Assembly (NCBI RefSeq): GCF_003014615.1
Contig: NZ_PYGI01000004.1
Coordinates: 108,643 to 172,642 of the forward strand
DNA from: Marinobacterium halophilum
GTDB taxonomy: Bacteria; Pseudomonadota; Gammaproteobacteria; Pseudomonadales; Balneatricaceae
Length of the DNA: 64,000 nt
Direction: 5' to 3'
Position numbers and translations under genes: made by a program. Below are positions 17,742 through 26,431 of this stretch, one piece after another. Numbering within the stretch: position 1 is the first letter of the stretch; each line of letters opens with the position of its first letter. Below the pieces are notes generated by a model. The model was not told where the DNA came from. It did not search any database and saw only the letters and a list, made by a program, of their open reading frames with translations.

Positions 17742-18302
17742 ATGAGCACCATCAGTGCTGACGAAATCAAGAACGTCTATATCGAGGCCGACCTTTTACA
17801 CAGCCAGGCCGAGGTTGACGCTGCCATCAGCAAAATGGCCGCCGAAATCACTGCCGAGCTGGAAGACAAGGACCCTGTCATCTTCGCCGTCATGAACGGC
17901 GGGCTGGTAATTGCCGGCCAACTGCTGACCCGGCTCAATTTCCCGTTGACTGCCAGCTACCTGCACGCCACCCGCTACCGCAACAGCACTTCAGGGCAGC
18001 AGCTGGAGTGGAAAGTACCGCCGATGGTCGACTTCAAGGATCGGCCCGTGCTGGTCATTGACGACATCCTTGATGAAGGCCACACCCTGGCCGAAGTGAT
18101 GGACTATCTCAAGGCAGAAGGTGCCGCCTCGGTGCAGTCTGCGGTATTGGTCGATAAAAAGCATGATCGCAAGGCACGCCCGGACTTGCATGCCGATTTC
18201 GTTGGCATCGAGATCATCGACCGCTACATCTTCGGCTATGGCATGGACTACAAAGGCTACTGGCGCAACGCCCCCGGCATTTTCGCTGTAAAGGGAATGT
18301 AA
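17742..18302 (+). CDS. hpt: Hypoxanthine phosphoribosyltransferase
   Basis: A 186-residue purine salvage enzyme that makes IMP or GMP from hypoxanthine or guanine with PRPP. The PRPP-binding motif VLVIDDILDEGHTL is complete (about residues 105-118), and VIFAVMNGGLVIAGQL is the N-terminal loop. YIFGYGMDYKGYWRNAPGIFAV is a typical C-terminus. The start at 17742 has GGAG 8 nt upstream; the upstream extension to 17613 is Cys/Pro-rich and not homologous. Divergent from upp. Confidence 0.93.
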   Translation: MSTISADEIKNVYIEADLLHSQAEVDAAISKMAAEITAELEDKDPVIFAVMNGGLVIAGQLLTRLNFPLTASYLHATRYRNSTSGQQLEWKVPPMVDFKDRPVLVIDDILDEGHTLAEVMDYLKAEGAASVQSAVLVDKKHDRKARPDLHADFVGIEIIDRYIFGYGMDYKGYWRNAPGIFAVKGM

Positions 18303-18369
18303 TCAGCGCTTGCCATCGGTCACCGGCTGGTTACAATGCAAGGGTCTGAATATATTTGACAGGGTTTGC

Positions 18370-18522
18370 ATGACGGAAATGGTCATTCTCACGCTGTCAG
18401 CCACGGCCTTGGCCACTTGGCTGCTGCGTTTGAGACGCAAATCGCTCGCCGCACGGGACTGTGCCGCTCTCCGCGACTGCGTATTTATGAGTGATGGACG
18501 GGTAATCGCGCCGGATAAATAA
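18370..18522 (+). CDS. Possible small single-pass membrane protein
   Basis: A 50-codon frame: a hydrophobic helix (MVILTLSATALATWLL) followed by a basic stretch (RLRRKSLAARD) and a short tail. AGGG lies about 5 nt before the ATG. It lies 67 bp after hpt and ends 31 bp before a strong terminator, so it is within a transcribed unit. No family recognised; the inside-positive topology supports a real peptide, but size keeps confidence low. Confidence 0.4.
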   Translation: MTEMVILTLSATALATWLLRLRRKSLAARDCAALRDCVFMSDGRVIAPDK

Positions 18523-18552
18523 TATCGGGCACTTGATCCCTGGCGATACAGA

Positions 18553-18580
18553 AACGGAGCCTACATGGCTCCGTTTTTTT
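18553..18580 (+). terminator. Rho-independent terminator of the hpt unit
   Basis: An 8-bp stem (ACGGAGCC / GGCTCCGT) with a 5-nt loop is followed by seven T residues on the plus strand. It ends the rightward hpt plus small-ORF transcript and faces the leftward ParA gene. Confidence 0.88.
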
Positions 18581-18628
18581 ATGTCCTGATGAACGTATGT
18601 CCTGAACAACGCCAAGCGGATAACGCGG

Positions 18629-19402
18629 CTATTGCCCCGCTTCCAACTCCTCGTACAACAGCACAAATTCCTGGGTCAGCTTGTGATTCGGAGCCATGTA
18701 AATCAGCGGCCGTGCTTCATTATGGGATTCCTTCATCTTGACCGACGCCGATAGTCGTGTCGCCAGCACCGGCAGATTTTCCGCTATCAATCCGGCCACT
18801 ATTTTCTGCGGCAACGATGCCCGTGGCTGGTACTGGTTAACCACAATACCCTCCACTTCGAGTCGGTCGTTGTGATCAGCCTGAGTCTCACGCACGTTAT
18901 TGAGCAGGTTATACAGCGCCTGACGGGCAAACTCGTCACAGTCGAACGGAATCAGACACCGTTCGGCCGCCACCAGTGCCGATAAGGTAAAGAAATTGAA
19001 CGCTGGCGGCGTATCGATGTAGATTGCCTCGTATTCTTCGGCCAGCTGTTCAATAGCATCACGCAACTTGTAGATCTTGTGCTTGCTCTCAAGTTTCGAC
19101 TGTAAATCACCCAGCTCCGGGTGCGACGGCAATATCGACAGGTTAGCGAACGGTGTCGCATGCACAAAAGCATCCGCTGATTTCGGCTTGAGCTGGAAAC
19201 TCAGTGCCTGCTCAAAGAAACCGTAGGCATCGGTTTCGGGCACATTTGAATCATCGCCCAGTAAATAGTGGGTGGAGTTGCACTGCGGATCCAGGTCCAC
19301 TACCAACGTGCGCACACCCCGGCTGGCACTGATTGCTGCCAGGTTAACCGCGATGCTGGATTTACCCACACCGCCTTTCTGATTGAATACCACTCTGCGC
19401 AT
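18629..19402 (-). CDS. Orphan ParA-family ATPase
   Basis: A 257-residue ParA/MinD-like ATPase. The deviant Walker A with signature lysine is complete (FNQKGGVGKSSIAVNLA, residues 7-23), with LVVDLDPQCNSTHYLLG and IYIDTPPAFNF as Walker A' and B. ParA proteins form nucleotide-dependent dimers on DNA and move or position cargo. No parB or centromere-like repeats are nearby, so it is not a chromosome parABS locus. It is 18 bp downstream of a DUF2333 gene, an arrangement suggesting a shared but unknown function. GGAGA precedes the ATG. Confidence 0.85.
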   Translation of the reverse strand: MRRVVFNQKGGVGKSSIAVNLAAISASRGVRTLVVDLDPQCNSTHYLLGDDSNVPETDAYGFFEQALSFQLKPKSADAFVHATPFANLSILPSHPELGDLQSKLESKHKIYKLRDAIEQLAEEYEAIYIDTPPAFNFFTLSALVAAERCLIPFDCDEFARQALYNLLNNVRETQADHNDRLEVEGIVVNQYQPRASLPQKIVAGLIAENLPVLATRLSASVKMKESHNEARPLIYMAPNHKLTQEFVLLYEELEAGQ

Positions 19403-19420
19403 AACGCTGGTTCTCCGTAC

Positions 19421-20449
19421 TTATCCCTGAGACAGAAGATCACGCAAGTCGATGATCGCGGCATTGGCCCGTGAAATATAGGACGCCATGACCAGCGAGT
19501 GGTTGGACAGAAAACCGAATTCGGTGCCATTCAGGATCATCGGACTCCAGATGGTAGACTGGGTCGCTTCCAGCTCGCGGATGATCTGGCGCACACTGGC
19601 GCGGGCATTTTTCTTGTCCAGTGAATCACCGAAATCATGTTCAATCGCTTCCAGCACATGAATCAGCGCCCAAGCCGTGCCCCGTGCTTCGTAGAACACG
19701 TTGTCGATCTGCATCCAGGGCGTTTTGATTTCAAGCTCGTCCCCAGCCGCGGTCGCCTGGCGACCGGCACTGTCACCGGCCAGATCGGTATTGATACGAC
19801 GCTGACCGACACTGGCACTCAGACGCTGGGACAAGCTGCCCAGGCGGGTCGACACGTCGCCGAGCCAGTCACGCAGATTGTCGGCACGGGCATAGAACTG
19901 AGCGTCGGGCTGATCGACATCGCTCAAGCGCAACTGGTAATTGCGCAGATGCTTCAAGGCCTTGCGGTATTCGCTCTCGGTAGAGGGCAAAATCCAGTTG
20001 CGGTGGTCAAAATGCAGCATCGGTTCGGCTTTGGCTAAAGCCGGATCTTCGGTTGATTGGGACTGGGAACGGCTGAAGCTCTTACGCAGTGCTCGACTCA
20101 TATCACGCACCTGCACCAGCACACCAAACTCCCAGGCAGGGACATTGTCCAGCCAGAGTCCCGGTGGGGCCACATCATTGCTGAGATAACCACCTGGCTT
20201 GTCGAGCAGTGTATCGATCATATGAATCAGCGTGGCCGTGGTATATGCACCGGTCACAGGTACTTCCGTTTGTGTCTGCTGGCGCGCCTGTACCGCCACA
20301 TCAAAGCGCTCCGGTTCAACACTCCAGTACATGCCCAGTATTGCGGCCAACAGCAGCCAAAGCACGACTGCCGCAAGCACTAACTTGAGCCGTTTCGCCG
20401 AGTTGATGCTGTCCCACAGGGTTAACCAGAACCGTTCTAATCGTTCCAC
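19421..20449 (-). CDS. DUF2333 family membrane-anchored protein
   Basis: A 342-residue protein of the DUF2333 family (established family, function unknown). One N-terminal membrane helix (LVLAAVVLWLLLAAILGMYW) is followed by a large, probably periplasmic, helical domain with GGYLSNDVAPPGLWLDNVPAWEFGVLVQVRDMSRALR and ILNGTEFGFLSNHSLVMASYISRANAAI. The start is a GTG at 20449: AAGGAG lies exactly 7 nt upstream, whereas the longer frame to 20539 lacks a ribosome site and reads Pro/Arg-rich sequence. It precedes the ParA gene by 18 bp. Confidence 0.85.
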   Translation of the reverse strand: MERLERFWLTLWDSINSAKRLKLVLAAVVLWLLLAAILGMYWSVEPERFDVAVQARQQTQTEVPVTGAYTTATLIHMIDTLLDKPGGYLSNDVAPPGLWLDNVPAWEFGVLVQVRDMSRALRKSFSRSQSQSTEDPALAKAEPMLHFDHRNWILPSTESEYRKALKHLRNYQLRLSDVDQPDAQFYARADNLRDWLGDVSTRLGSLSQRLSASVGQRRINTDLAGDSAGRQATAAGDELEIKTPWMQIDNVFYEARGTAWALIHVLEAIEHDFGDSLDKKNARASVRQIIRELEATQSTIWSPMILNGTEFGFLSNHSLVMASYISRANAAIIDLRDLLSQG

Positions 20450-20727
20450 CCAGATACTCCTTGTTCGAATAGGGTCCCACAGGGGCCTGCGGGGTTTGAT
20501 GCTGCATTGCACTATGGCGAATTTCTGCAAACCGGTCAATTACACTACATTTATGGCCGTGTCATTGCGTAACGACAGGATGCTGGCCTATATAGGGCTA
20601 ACTTCGGCAAACTCGCTGCTAACAACCGAAAATTAATAGTGTGGCGTAGACAGCGTTTTCAGATTCATGCACACTAGTCGACCTTAGTTTTACCCCTTGG
20701 CAATCACGATCTTTGCGGAGCATCTGC

Positions 20728-21177
20728 ATGGCTCACATCCTGGTTTTGAACGGTCCCAATCTGAACCTTCTCGGAACCCGGGAGCCCGGCATCTATGGTG
20801 CTACAACGCTCGCTGAAATCGAGCAGCAGATCCAGTCGCACGCCAAGTCACTGGGGCACTCTGCCGAGTGTTTCCAGAGCAATGCCGAATTTGAGCTGAT
20901 CGAGCGGATCCACCAGGCTCCCGCTCAAGGCACCGCGTTTATCATCATCAACCCGGCCGCCTTCACTCATACCAGCGTTGCCATACGCGATGCCCTGCTG
21001 GGTGTCGGTATACCTTTTATTGAAGTTCATCTATCGAATGTGCATGCCCGTGAACCGTTCCGCCAGCATTCCTATCTGTCGGACAAGGCCGTGGGCGTCA
21101 TCTGTGGACTCGGCCCTGCCGGGTACCGGTTTGCACTTGAAGCGGCACATCAGCGCCTGGCGTCGGCCCCGCTTTAA
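20728..21177 (+). CDS. aroQ: 3-dehydroquinate dehydratase, type II
   Basis: A 149-residue type II dehydroquinase of the shikimate pathway. Motifs: [19 protein letters not shown] with catalytic Arg and Tyr, [34 protein letters not shown], and the catalytic His region [32 protein letters not shown]. The ATG at 20728 has GGAG 7 nt upstream. It is followed 48 bp later by accB, the common aroQ-accB-accC arrangement. The 278-bp upstream space to DUF2333 shows no clear promoter pair. Confidence 0.97.
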   Translation: MAHILVLNGPNLNLLGTREPGIYGATTLAEIEQQIQSHAKSLGHSAECFQSNAEFELIERIHQAPAQGTAFIIINPAAFTHTSVAIRDALLGVGIPFIEVHLSNVHAREPFRQHSYLSDKAVGVICGLGPAGYRFALEAAHQRLASAPL

Positions 21178-21225
21178 TTCGATAGCGTCACCCTTAAACA
21201 TCAGAGTCAGAGAAGCCGTCTTAGT

Positions 21226-21675
21226 ATGGATATTCGCAAAGTTAAAAAACTGATCGAGCTGTTGGAAGAATCCAACATTAACGAAATCGAGATCAAGGAA
21301 GGCGAAGAGTCTGTCCGCATCAGCCGTGGCGGCAGCCAGATCATCGCAGCACCGGCACCGCAGTACATGGCTCCGGCACCTGCAGCACCCGCTCCTGTTG
21401 CTGCACCGGTTGCTGAAGCGCCGGTTGAGCCGCAGTTGGCCGGTCACGCTCTGCGCTCACCCATGGTCGGCACGTTCTACCGTTCACCGTCTCCCTCTTC
21501 AGGCCCGTTTGTCGAAGTCGGCCAGAGCGTCAAAGCCGGTGATGTCATCTGCATCGTCGAAGCCATGAAAATGATGAACCAGATCGAAGCCGACAAGTCA
21601 GGTGTGATCGAAAGCATTCTGGTTGAAGACGGCCAGCCGGTCGAATTCGACCAGCCGCTGATCACCATCGCCTGA
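21226..21675 (+). CDS. accB: Biotin carboxyl carrier protein of acetyl-CoA carboxylase
   Basis: A 149-residue BCCP. The N-terminal [30 protein letters not shown] segment, a flexible Ala/Pro linker (residues ~42-72), and the C-terminal biotinyl domain with the biotin-accepting lysine in [18 protein letters not shown] are all present. It carries CO2 between AccC and the carboxyltransferase in fatty acid synthesis. No strong Shine-Dalgarno is seen before the ATG. AccC begins 22 bp downstream. Confidence 0.97.
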   Translation: MDIRKVKKLIELLEESNINEIEIKEGEESVRISRGGSQIIAAPAPQYMAPAPAAPAPVAAPVAEAPVEPQLAGHALRSPMVGTFYRSPSPSSGPFVEVGQSVKAGDVICIVEAMKMMNQIEADKSGVIESILVEDGQPVEFDQPLITIA

Positions 21676-21697
21676 TTGCTGAGCAAGGATTTTCACT

Positions 21698-23038
21698 ATG
21701 CTGGATAAAGTGCTGATTGCAAACCGTGGCGAGATTGCGTTGCGCATCCTCCGCGCCTGCAAAGAGCTGGGTATCAAGACCGTCGCCGTCCACTCGGTTC
21801 CTGACCGCGACCTGATGCATGTGCGTCTGGCCGACGAAGCCGTGTGTATTGGTCCTGCCTCCTCAACGCAGAGCTACCTGAACATTCCGGCACTGATCAG
21901 TGCGGCCGAAGTCACCGACTCCGTCGGCATTCATCCGGGCTACGGTTTCCTGGCAGAGAACGCCGATTTTGCCGAGCAGGTTGAACGCTCAGGCTTCACC
22001 TTCATTGGCCCTCGCGCTGATACCATTCGCCTGATGGGCGACAAGGTGTCCGCTATCGAAGCGATGAAGAAAGCCGGCGTCCCGACCGTTCCCGGTTCCG
22101 ACGGCCCGCTGCCGGAAGATACCGAAGAGCTCTACAAGATTGCCCGTCGCATCGGCTACCCGGTCATCATCAAGGCGGCTGCCGGTGGTGGTGGTCGCGG
22201 CATGCGTGTGGTTCACACCGAAGCGCACTTGGGTAACGCCGTACAGGTAACGAAATCAGAAGCCAAATCCGCTTTTGGTGACGAAACCGTGTACATGGAG
22301 AAATTCCTCGAGAAGCCGCGTCACGTCGAAGTTCAGGTTCTGGCCGACGGTCAGGGTAACGCCATCCATCTGTACGACCGTGACTGCTCCATGCAGCGAC
22401 GTCACCAGAAGGTGGTTGAGGAAGCCCCGGCTCCGATGATCGATGAAGCGGCTCGTGCCAAGGTACTGAAGTCCTGCGTCGACGCCTGCATCGAGATCGG
22501 CTATCGCGGTGCCGGTACGTTTGAGTTCCTGTACGAAGACGGCAAGTTCTTCTTCATCGAGATGAACACCCGTGTCCAGGTTGAGCATCCGGTAACGGAA
22601 ATGGTCACCGGCGTGGATATCGTCAAGGAACAGTTGCGCATCGCCTCCGGCCTGCCGCTGTCCTACACCCAGGATGATATCAAACTGCGCGGTCATTCCA
22701 TCGAATGCCGACTCAATGCCGAAGACCCGAAAACCTTCATGCCGAGTCCTGGCAAGGTGACCCACTTCCACGCAGCCGGCGGCAATGGCATCCGTGTGGA
22801 TTCTCACCTGTACAGCGGCTATACCGTGCCGCCGCACTATGACTCGCTGATCGCCAAGCTGATCACGTTCGCTGATGACCGTGAAACCGCACTGGCGCGC
22901 ATGGAAAGTGCTCTGGATGAGACCCTGATTGAGGGCATCAAAACCAATATCCCGCTGCACCGGGAAATTGTACGCGATGCCAACTTCGCTCGTGGTGGCG
23001 TCAATATCCACTACCTCGAGAAGAAACTCGGTCTGTAA
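21698..23038 (+). CDS. accC: Biotin carboxylase subunit of acetyl-CoA carboxylase
   Basis: A 446-residue ATP-grasp enzyme that carboxylates biotin on AccB. Motifs: [19 protein letters not shown] at the N-terminus, the glycine-rich ATP loop [31 protein letters not shown], the [12 protein letters not shown] segment and the catalytic [18 protein letters not shown]. Length matches the family (about 449). AAGGA precedes the ATG. Ends the aroQ-accBC operon before an intrinsic terminator. Confidence 0.98.
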   Translation: MLDKVLIANRGEIALRILRACKELGIKTVAVHSVPDRDLMHVRLADEAVCIGPASSTQSYLNIPALISAAEVTDSVGIHPGYGFLAENADFAEQVERSGFTFIGPRADTIRLMGDKVSAIEAMKKAGVPTVPGSDGPLPEDTEELYKIARRIGYPVIIKAAAGGGGRGMRVVHTEAHLGNAVQVTKSEAKSAFGDETVYMEKFLEKPRHVEVQVLADGQGNAIHLYDRDCSMQRRHQKVVEEAPAPMIDEAARAKVLKSCVDACIEIGYRGAGTFEFLYEDGKFFFIEMNTRVQVEHPVTEMVTGVDIVKEQLRIASGLPLSYTQDDIKLRGHSIECRLNAEDPKTFMPSPGKVTHFHAAGGNGIRVDSHLYSGYTVPPHYDSLIAKLITFADDRETALARMESALDETLIEGIKTNIPLHREIVRDANFARGGVNIHYLEKKLGL

Positions 23039-23048
23039 ACGGCCGGTC

Positions 23049-23075
23049 GCAGCCCGGGGCTCCGGGCTGCTTTCC
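23049..23075 (+). terminator. Terminator after accC
   Basis: A perfect 9-bp stem (GCAGCCCGG / CCGGGCTGC) with a 4-nt loop followed by TTTCC, beginning 10 bp after the accC stop. The T-tract is short but the stem is strong. Confidence 0.7.
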
Positions 23076-23156
23076 TCCCCCGCACACCACTTCCATTCCT
23101 GCTCTGCGCAGGTGATCCCGCCGCTATTTTATGTATGCTGACGCACGCCTTTGGGT

Positions 23157-23184
23157 TTTACCTGTCGCATACTTGTTACATAAT
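23157..23184 (+). promoter_or_regulatory. Candidate prmA promoter
   Basis: TTTACC and CATAAT separated by 16 bp, ending 29 bp before the prmA ATG and lying downstream of the accC terminator. A sigma-70 promoter by resemblance only. Confidence 0.35.
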
Positions 23185-23213
23185 TGAACGACCGAGTAAA
23201 AAGGAGCCGACGC

Positions 23214-24119
23214 ATGCCCTGGCTACAAATCAAAGTTTCCATCCCACCCGAGCAGGCCGAAGCCTACGAAGACCTGTTGCTGGCCGCCGGTTGTGCTGCT
23301 GTTACCTATCAGGATGCTGCTGATCAGCCGATCTTCGAACCGGATCTGGGAACAACCCCTCTGTGGAGCGATACCGTTGTAACCGGCCTGTTCGCCGCCG
23401 AGCATGACCTGCGTGAAACACTGCAGTTGCTGCAGGCTGCGCAACAGCAAATCGCAACCGGTCAGACAGCACTGCCTGAGTTCAAGGCCGAGATTCTGGA
23501 AGACAAGGATTGGGAACGCGAGTGGATGGACAGCTATCACCCCATGCGTTTCGGTAACCGCCTCTGGGTCTGCCCCAGCTGGCGCGAAGCCCCGGAACCC
23601 GACGCGGTCAACCTGATGCTTGACCCCGGCCTGGCATTTGGCACCGGTACTCACCCCACCACTGCACTGTGTCTGGAATGGCTCGATGGCCAAACCCTGA
23701 CTGAACAGCAGGTGGTCGACTATGGTTGCGGCAGCGGCATTCTCGGTATCGCCGCCCTGCTGCTCGGAGCCCGTCACGTACAGGCCGTGGATATCGATCC
23801 GCAGGCACTGACCGCGACCCGTGACAACCTGCAGCGTAACCAGCTGCCGGATGCCGCGCTCGATACGTACTTGCCGCTACAGGCTCCGATACTGGAAGCC
23901 GATCTGCTGGTGGCTAATATCCTGGCCGGGCCGCTGTGTGAGTTGGCACCGACCCTGGCGGCACGTGTACGCCCTGGTGGTAAAATCCTGCTATCCGGAC
24001 TGTTGTCCCAGCAAGCAGATGAGATAAGATCCACCTATAGTCAATGGTTTAAAATGGACGAGCCCGGTGAGCGCGAAGGCTGGATACGCATCAGCGGGAC
24101 CCGGCTGCAGGAGAGCTGA
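23214..24119 (+). CDS. prmA: Ribosomal protein L11 methyltransferase
   Basis: A 301-residue SAM-dependent methyltransferase that trimethylates ribosomal protein L11. The N-terminal L11-recognition domain ([25 protein letters not shown]) is followed by [24 protein letters not shown] and motif [21 protein letters not shown], then [13 protein letters not shown]. The start has AAGGAG 7 nt upstream. The DUF3426 gene begins 3 bp after the stop, so the two are co-transcribed. Confidence 0.96.
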   Translation: MPWLQIKVSIPPEQAEAYEDLLLAAGCAAVTYQDAADQPIFEPDLGTTPLWSDTVVTGLFAAEHDLRETLQLLQAAQQQIATGQTALPEFKAEILEDKDWEREWMDSYHPMRFGNRLWVCPSWREAPEPDAVNLMLDPGLAFGTGTHPTTALCLEWLDGQTLTEQQVVDYGCGSGILGIAALLLGARHVQAVDIDPQALTATRDNLQRNQLPDAALDTYLPLQAPILEADLLVANILAGPLCELAPTLAARVRPGGKILLSGLLSQQADEIRSTYSQWFKMDEPGEREGWIRISGTRLQES

Positions 24120-24122
24120 TAC

Positions 24123-24983
24123 TTGGTCATAACGCGCTGCCCCGATTGTCATGCCCGCTTTCGTGTGACCGATGGTCAGTTGATGCTGGCCGGGGGGCAG
24201 GTGCGATGTGGTGCCTGCCTGAGCGTCTTTGATGCTCAGGCCCATGCGTTGCAGCCACCATCACAGCCACCTGCGACGGTGGCACCGGCTCCTGCCGTAA
24301 CAGCCAACGCGACACCGGCAAACACGATTGTCGAGCCCCCTGTCGAGGCATCGACCACACCTGACAGCAAGGCTTTCATCGCCACCGAGGCTATCGCTCC
24401 GGCTACCCCGACAGCGGCCCCGGCCTCCCCCCCATTGCCCTTCCGCGCCGAACCAATTGCCCTGCACAGTAATGCCATTAAGGACAGCAGTCCATTGGCA
24501 ACCGCTGGCTGGCTGCTGCTCAGCCTGTGCGCCACCCTGATGCTGGCCGTACAGCTGCTGTGGTTTGAACGTGCCCATCTCGCCAGCCGCCCCGAACTGC
24601 ACAGCATCTATGCCCTGCTGTGTGAGCAGGTCGACTGCAGCCTGACCCGCAACACCTTGAACCTGATCGAAAATCAGGGACTGCATGTACAACCGCACCC
24701 ACAATATCGGGATGCGCTCAGTGTTTCCCTGCTACTGGAAAACACGGCCGCCTTCAGTCAGCCCTGGCCTGCGCTGCAGCTACGCTTCACCGATCTCAAG
24801 GAACGTCTGGTTGCCCAGCGCACGTTCCAGCCGGAGGAGTATCTGGATACCGCCAGCATCGACCCGCTGCGGATGCCGACCGGGCAACCGGTACAGATCG
24901 CGCTGGAACTGGCGTCCCCCGGACGTCGGGGTGTCAGTTACGAGCTGAAGCTGGTTCCCGCCCGCCAGACACCGGCAAAATAG
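24123..24983 (+). CDS. Zinc-ribbon and DUF3426 domain membrane protein
   Basis: A 286-residue protein starting with a TTG codon (AGGAG 9 nt upstream). The N-terminus is an MJ0042-type zinc ribbon with two Cys pairs (CPDC at residues 6-9 and CGAC about residues 30-33, within ITRCPDCHARFRVTDGQL). A long Ala/Pro/Thr linker follows, then one membrane helix (GWLLLSLCATLMLAVQLLWF, about 125-145) and a DUF3426 domain outside. Proteins of this architecture commonly follow prmA in gammaproteobacteria; function unknown. The Pro/Ala linker is compositionally biased, so only the ends are informative. Confidence 0.85.
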   Translation: MVITRCPDCHARFRVTDGQLMLAGGQVRCGACLSVFDAQAHALQPPSQPPATVAPAPAVTANATPANTIVEPPVEASTTPDSKAFIATEAIAPATPTAAPASPPLPFRAEPIALHSNAIKDSSPLATAGWLLLSLCATLMLAVQLLWFERAHLASRPELHSIYALLCEQVDCSLTRNTLNLIENQGLHVQPHPQYRDALSVSLLLENTAAFSQPWPALQLRFTDLKERLVAQRTFQPEEYLDTASIDPLRMPTGQPVQIALELASPGRRGVSYELKLVPARQTPAK

Positions 24984-25117
24984 GTTATTTTTTCATCAGA
25001 AACGGTTGGCCCTAAGAGGCCGAAAGAGTATCATTGGCCGCCTTCCGAAAGTTGACTCTGATTTGTTGCAGTAATGCCACGAATGGAGTTTCTTTTACCT
25101 TTTTGACAGGATGCGGC

Positions 25118-26095
25118 ATGTTCAGGATCGGCCCATACAGCATTGACAGTCGGGTGATTCTGGCCCCTATGGCCGGGGTAACCGACCGTCCATTCAGGCA
25201 GCTCTGTCGTCGTATGGGGGCTGGCTTGGTTGTGTCCGAAATGGTCACCTCCGACAGCAGTCTCTGGCACACCCGCAAATCCAGCTTCCGGTTGGATCAT
25301 AGTGGTGAAGCCGAACCCCGTTCAATCCAGATCGCCGGTGGCGACCCTGAGATGATGGCGGAAGCCGCACGGCTGAACGTAACCAACGGCGCACAAATCA
25401 TCGACATCAACATGGGCTGTCCGGCCAAGAAGGTCTGTAACAAGGCCGCCGGTTCAGCACTATTGCGCGATGAAGCTCTGGTTCAGGACATTCTCCACGC
25501 CGTCGTCGAAGCCGTGGATGTGCCGGTGACCCTGAAGATCCGCACGGGCTGGTGCCCGGATAGCCGCAATGGCGTACGTATCGCCGAGATGGCTGAAGCG
25601 TCCGGCATTGCAGCACTGGCAGTACACGGACGTACCCGCGCAGACGCCTACCGTGGCGAGGCCGAATATGACACCCTCGCCCGTATCCGGCAGGCCATCA
25701 CTATTCCCCTGTTCGCGAATGGCGATATCGACTCTGCACACAAGGCTGCCCATGTTCTGGAACAGACCGGTGCCGATGCCGTCATGATCGGCCGTGCGGC
25801 CCAGGGACGCCCCTGGATTCTTGGCCAGATCGATCATTATCTGCGCACCGGCGAACTCAGGCCAGACCCGGATATGGATGCCCAACATGAGATTCTCCGC
25901 GAGCATCTACATGCCTTGCATCAGTTTTACGGTGAGTACCTGGGGCTGCGCATCGCGCGCAAACACGTAGGCTGGTATCTGCAAAACAGCCACGACAACC
26001 GGGACTTTCGGCAACATTTTTTTCAACTTGAAACCGCATCAGATCAAGTGAACGCCGTGGACGCGTATTTTGCAGCCCGGCGTGATGCTGCTTGA
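25118..26095 (+). CDS. dusB: tRNA-dihydrouridine synthase B
   Basis: A 325-residue FMN-dependent enzyme reducing uridine in the tRNA D-loop. Signatures: VILAPMAGVTDRPFRQLCR, QIAGGDPEMMAEAAR, INMGCPAKKVCNKAAGSALL with the catalytic Cys, ALAVHGRTRADAYRGEAEYD, and GADAVMIGRAAQGRPWI. The ATG at 25118 fits the family N-terminus; AGGA lies 6 nt upstream. It is followed by fis, the conserved dusB-fis operon in gammaproteobacteria. Confidence 0.96.
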   Translation: MFRIGPYSIDSRVILAPMAGVTDRPFRQLCRRMGAGLVVSEMVTSDSSLWHTRKSSFRLDHSGEAEPRSIQIAGGDPEMMAEAARLNVTNGAQIIDINMGCPAKKVCNKAAGSALLRDEALVQDILHAVVEAVDVPVTLKIRTGWCPDSRNGVRIAEMAEASGIAALAVHGRTRADAYRGEAEYDTLARIRQAITIPLFANGDIDSAHKAAHVLEQTGADAVMIGRAAQGRPWILGQIDHYLRTGELRPDPDMDAQHEILREHLHALHQFYGEYLGLRIARKHVGWYLQNSHDNRDFRQHFFQLETASDQVNAVDAYFAARRDAA

Positions 26096-26120
26096 TCGCT
26101 GGATTGGGTACAGAAGTACA

Positions 26121-26402
26121 GTGGATACCAAAGACTTGAAACAGACAAAAAACAGCGCACCGACGCAGATCCCGCAACAGACACTGCGTGATACCGTACA
26201 CCAGTCCCTGACCAGCTACTTCAAACAGCTGGACGGTCAGCCTGTTACCGATGTCTATCAGATGGTTCTGTCCGAAATCGAAGCCCCGCTGTTTGAAAGC
26301 GTGATGGCCTACACCAAGGACAACCAGACCAAGGCATCCGAAGTACTGGGCCTGAACCGTGGCACCCTGCGCAAGAAACTGAAACAGTACGGCCTGCTGT
26401 AA
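26121..26402 (+). CDS. fis: Nucleoid protein and DNA-binding regulator Fis
   Basis: Fis, a small dimeric DNA-bending protein acting in rRNA transcription, recombination and nucleoid structure. The C-terminal helix-turn-helix [26 protein letters not shown] is essentially canonical, and [21 protein letters not shown] is the core helix. The start is uncertain: I give the GTG at 26121 (93 residues), but an ATG at 26085 (105 residues, overlapping dusB by 11 bp) is possible; neither has a good Shine-Dalgarno. Lies directly after dusB and 29 bp before purH. Confidence 0.93.
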   Translation: MDTKDLKQTKNSAPTQIPQQTLRDTVHQSLTSYFKQLDGQPVTDVYQMVLSEIEAPLFESVMAYTKDNQTKASEVLGLNRGTLRKKLKQYGLL

Positions 26403-26431
26403 CGAATTCATCTCGAACTGGAACGCTTAAC

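Noticed and set aside
22256..23011. A 251-codon minus-strand frame within accC
   Set aside because: It lies wholly antisense to accC, whose motifs are complete, and has no ribosome site or family similarity.
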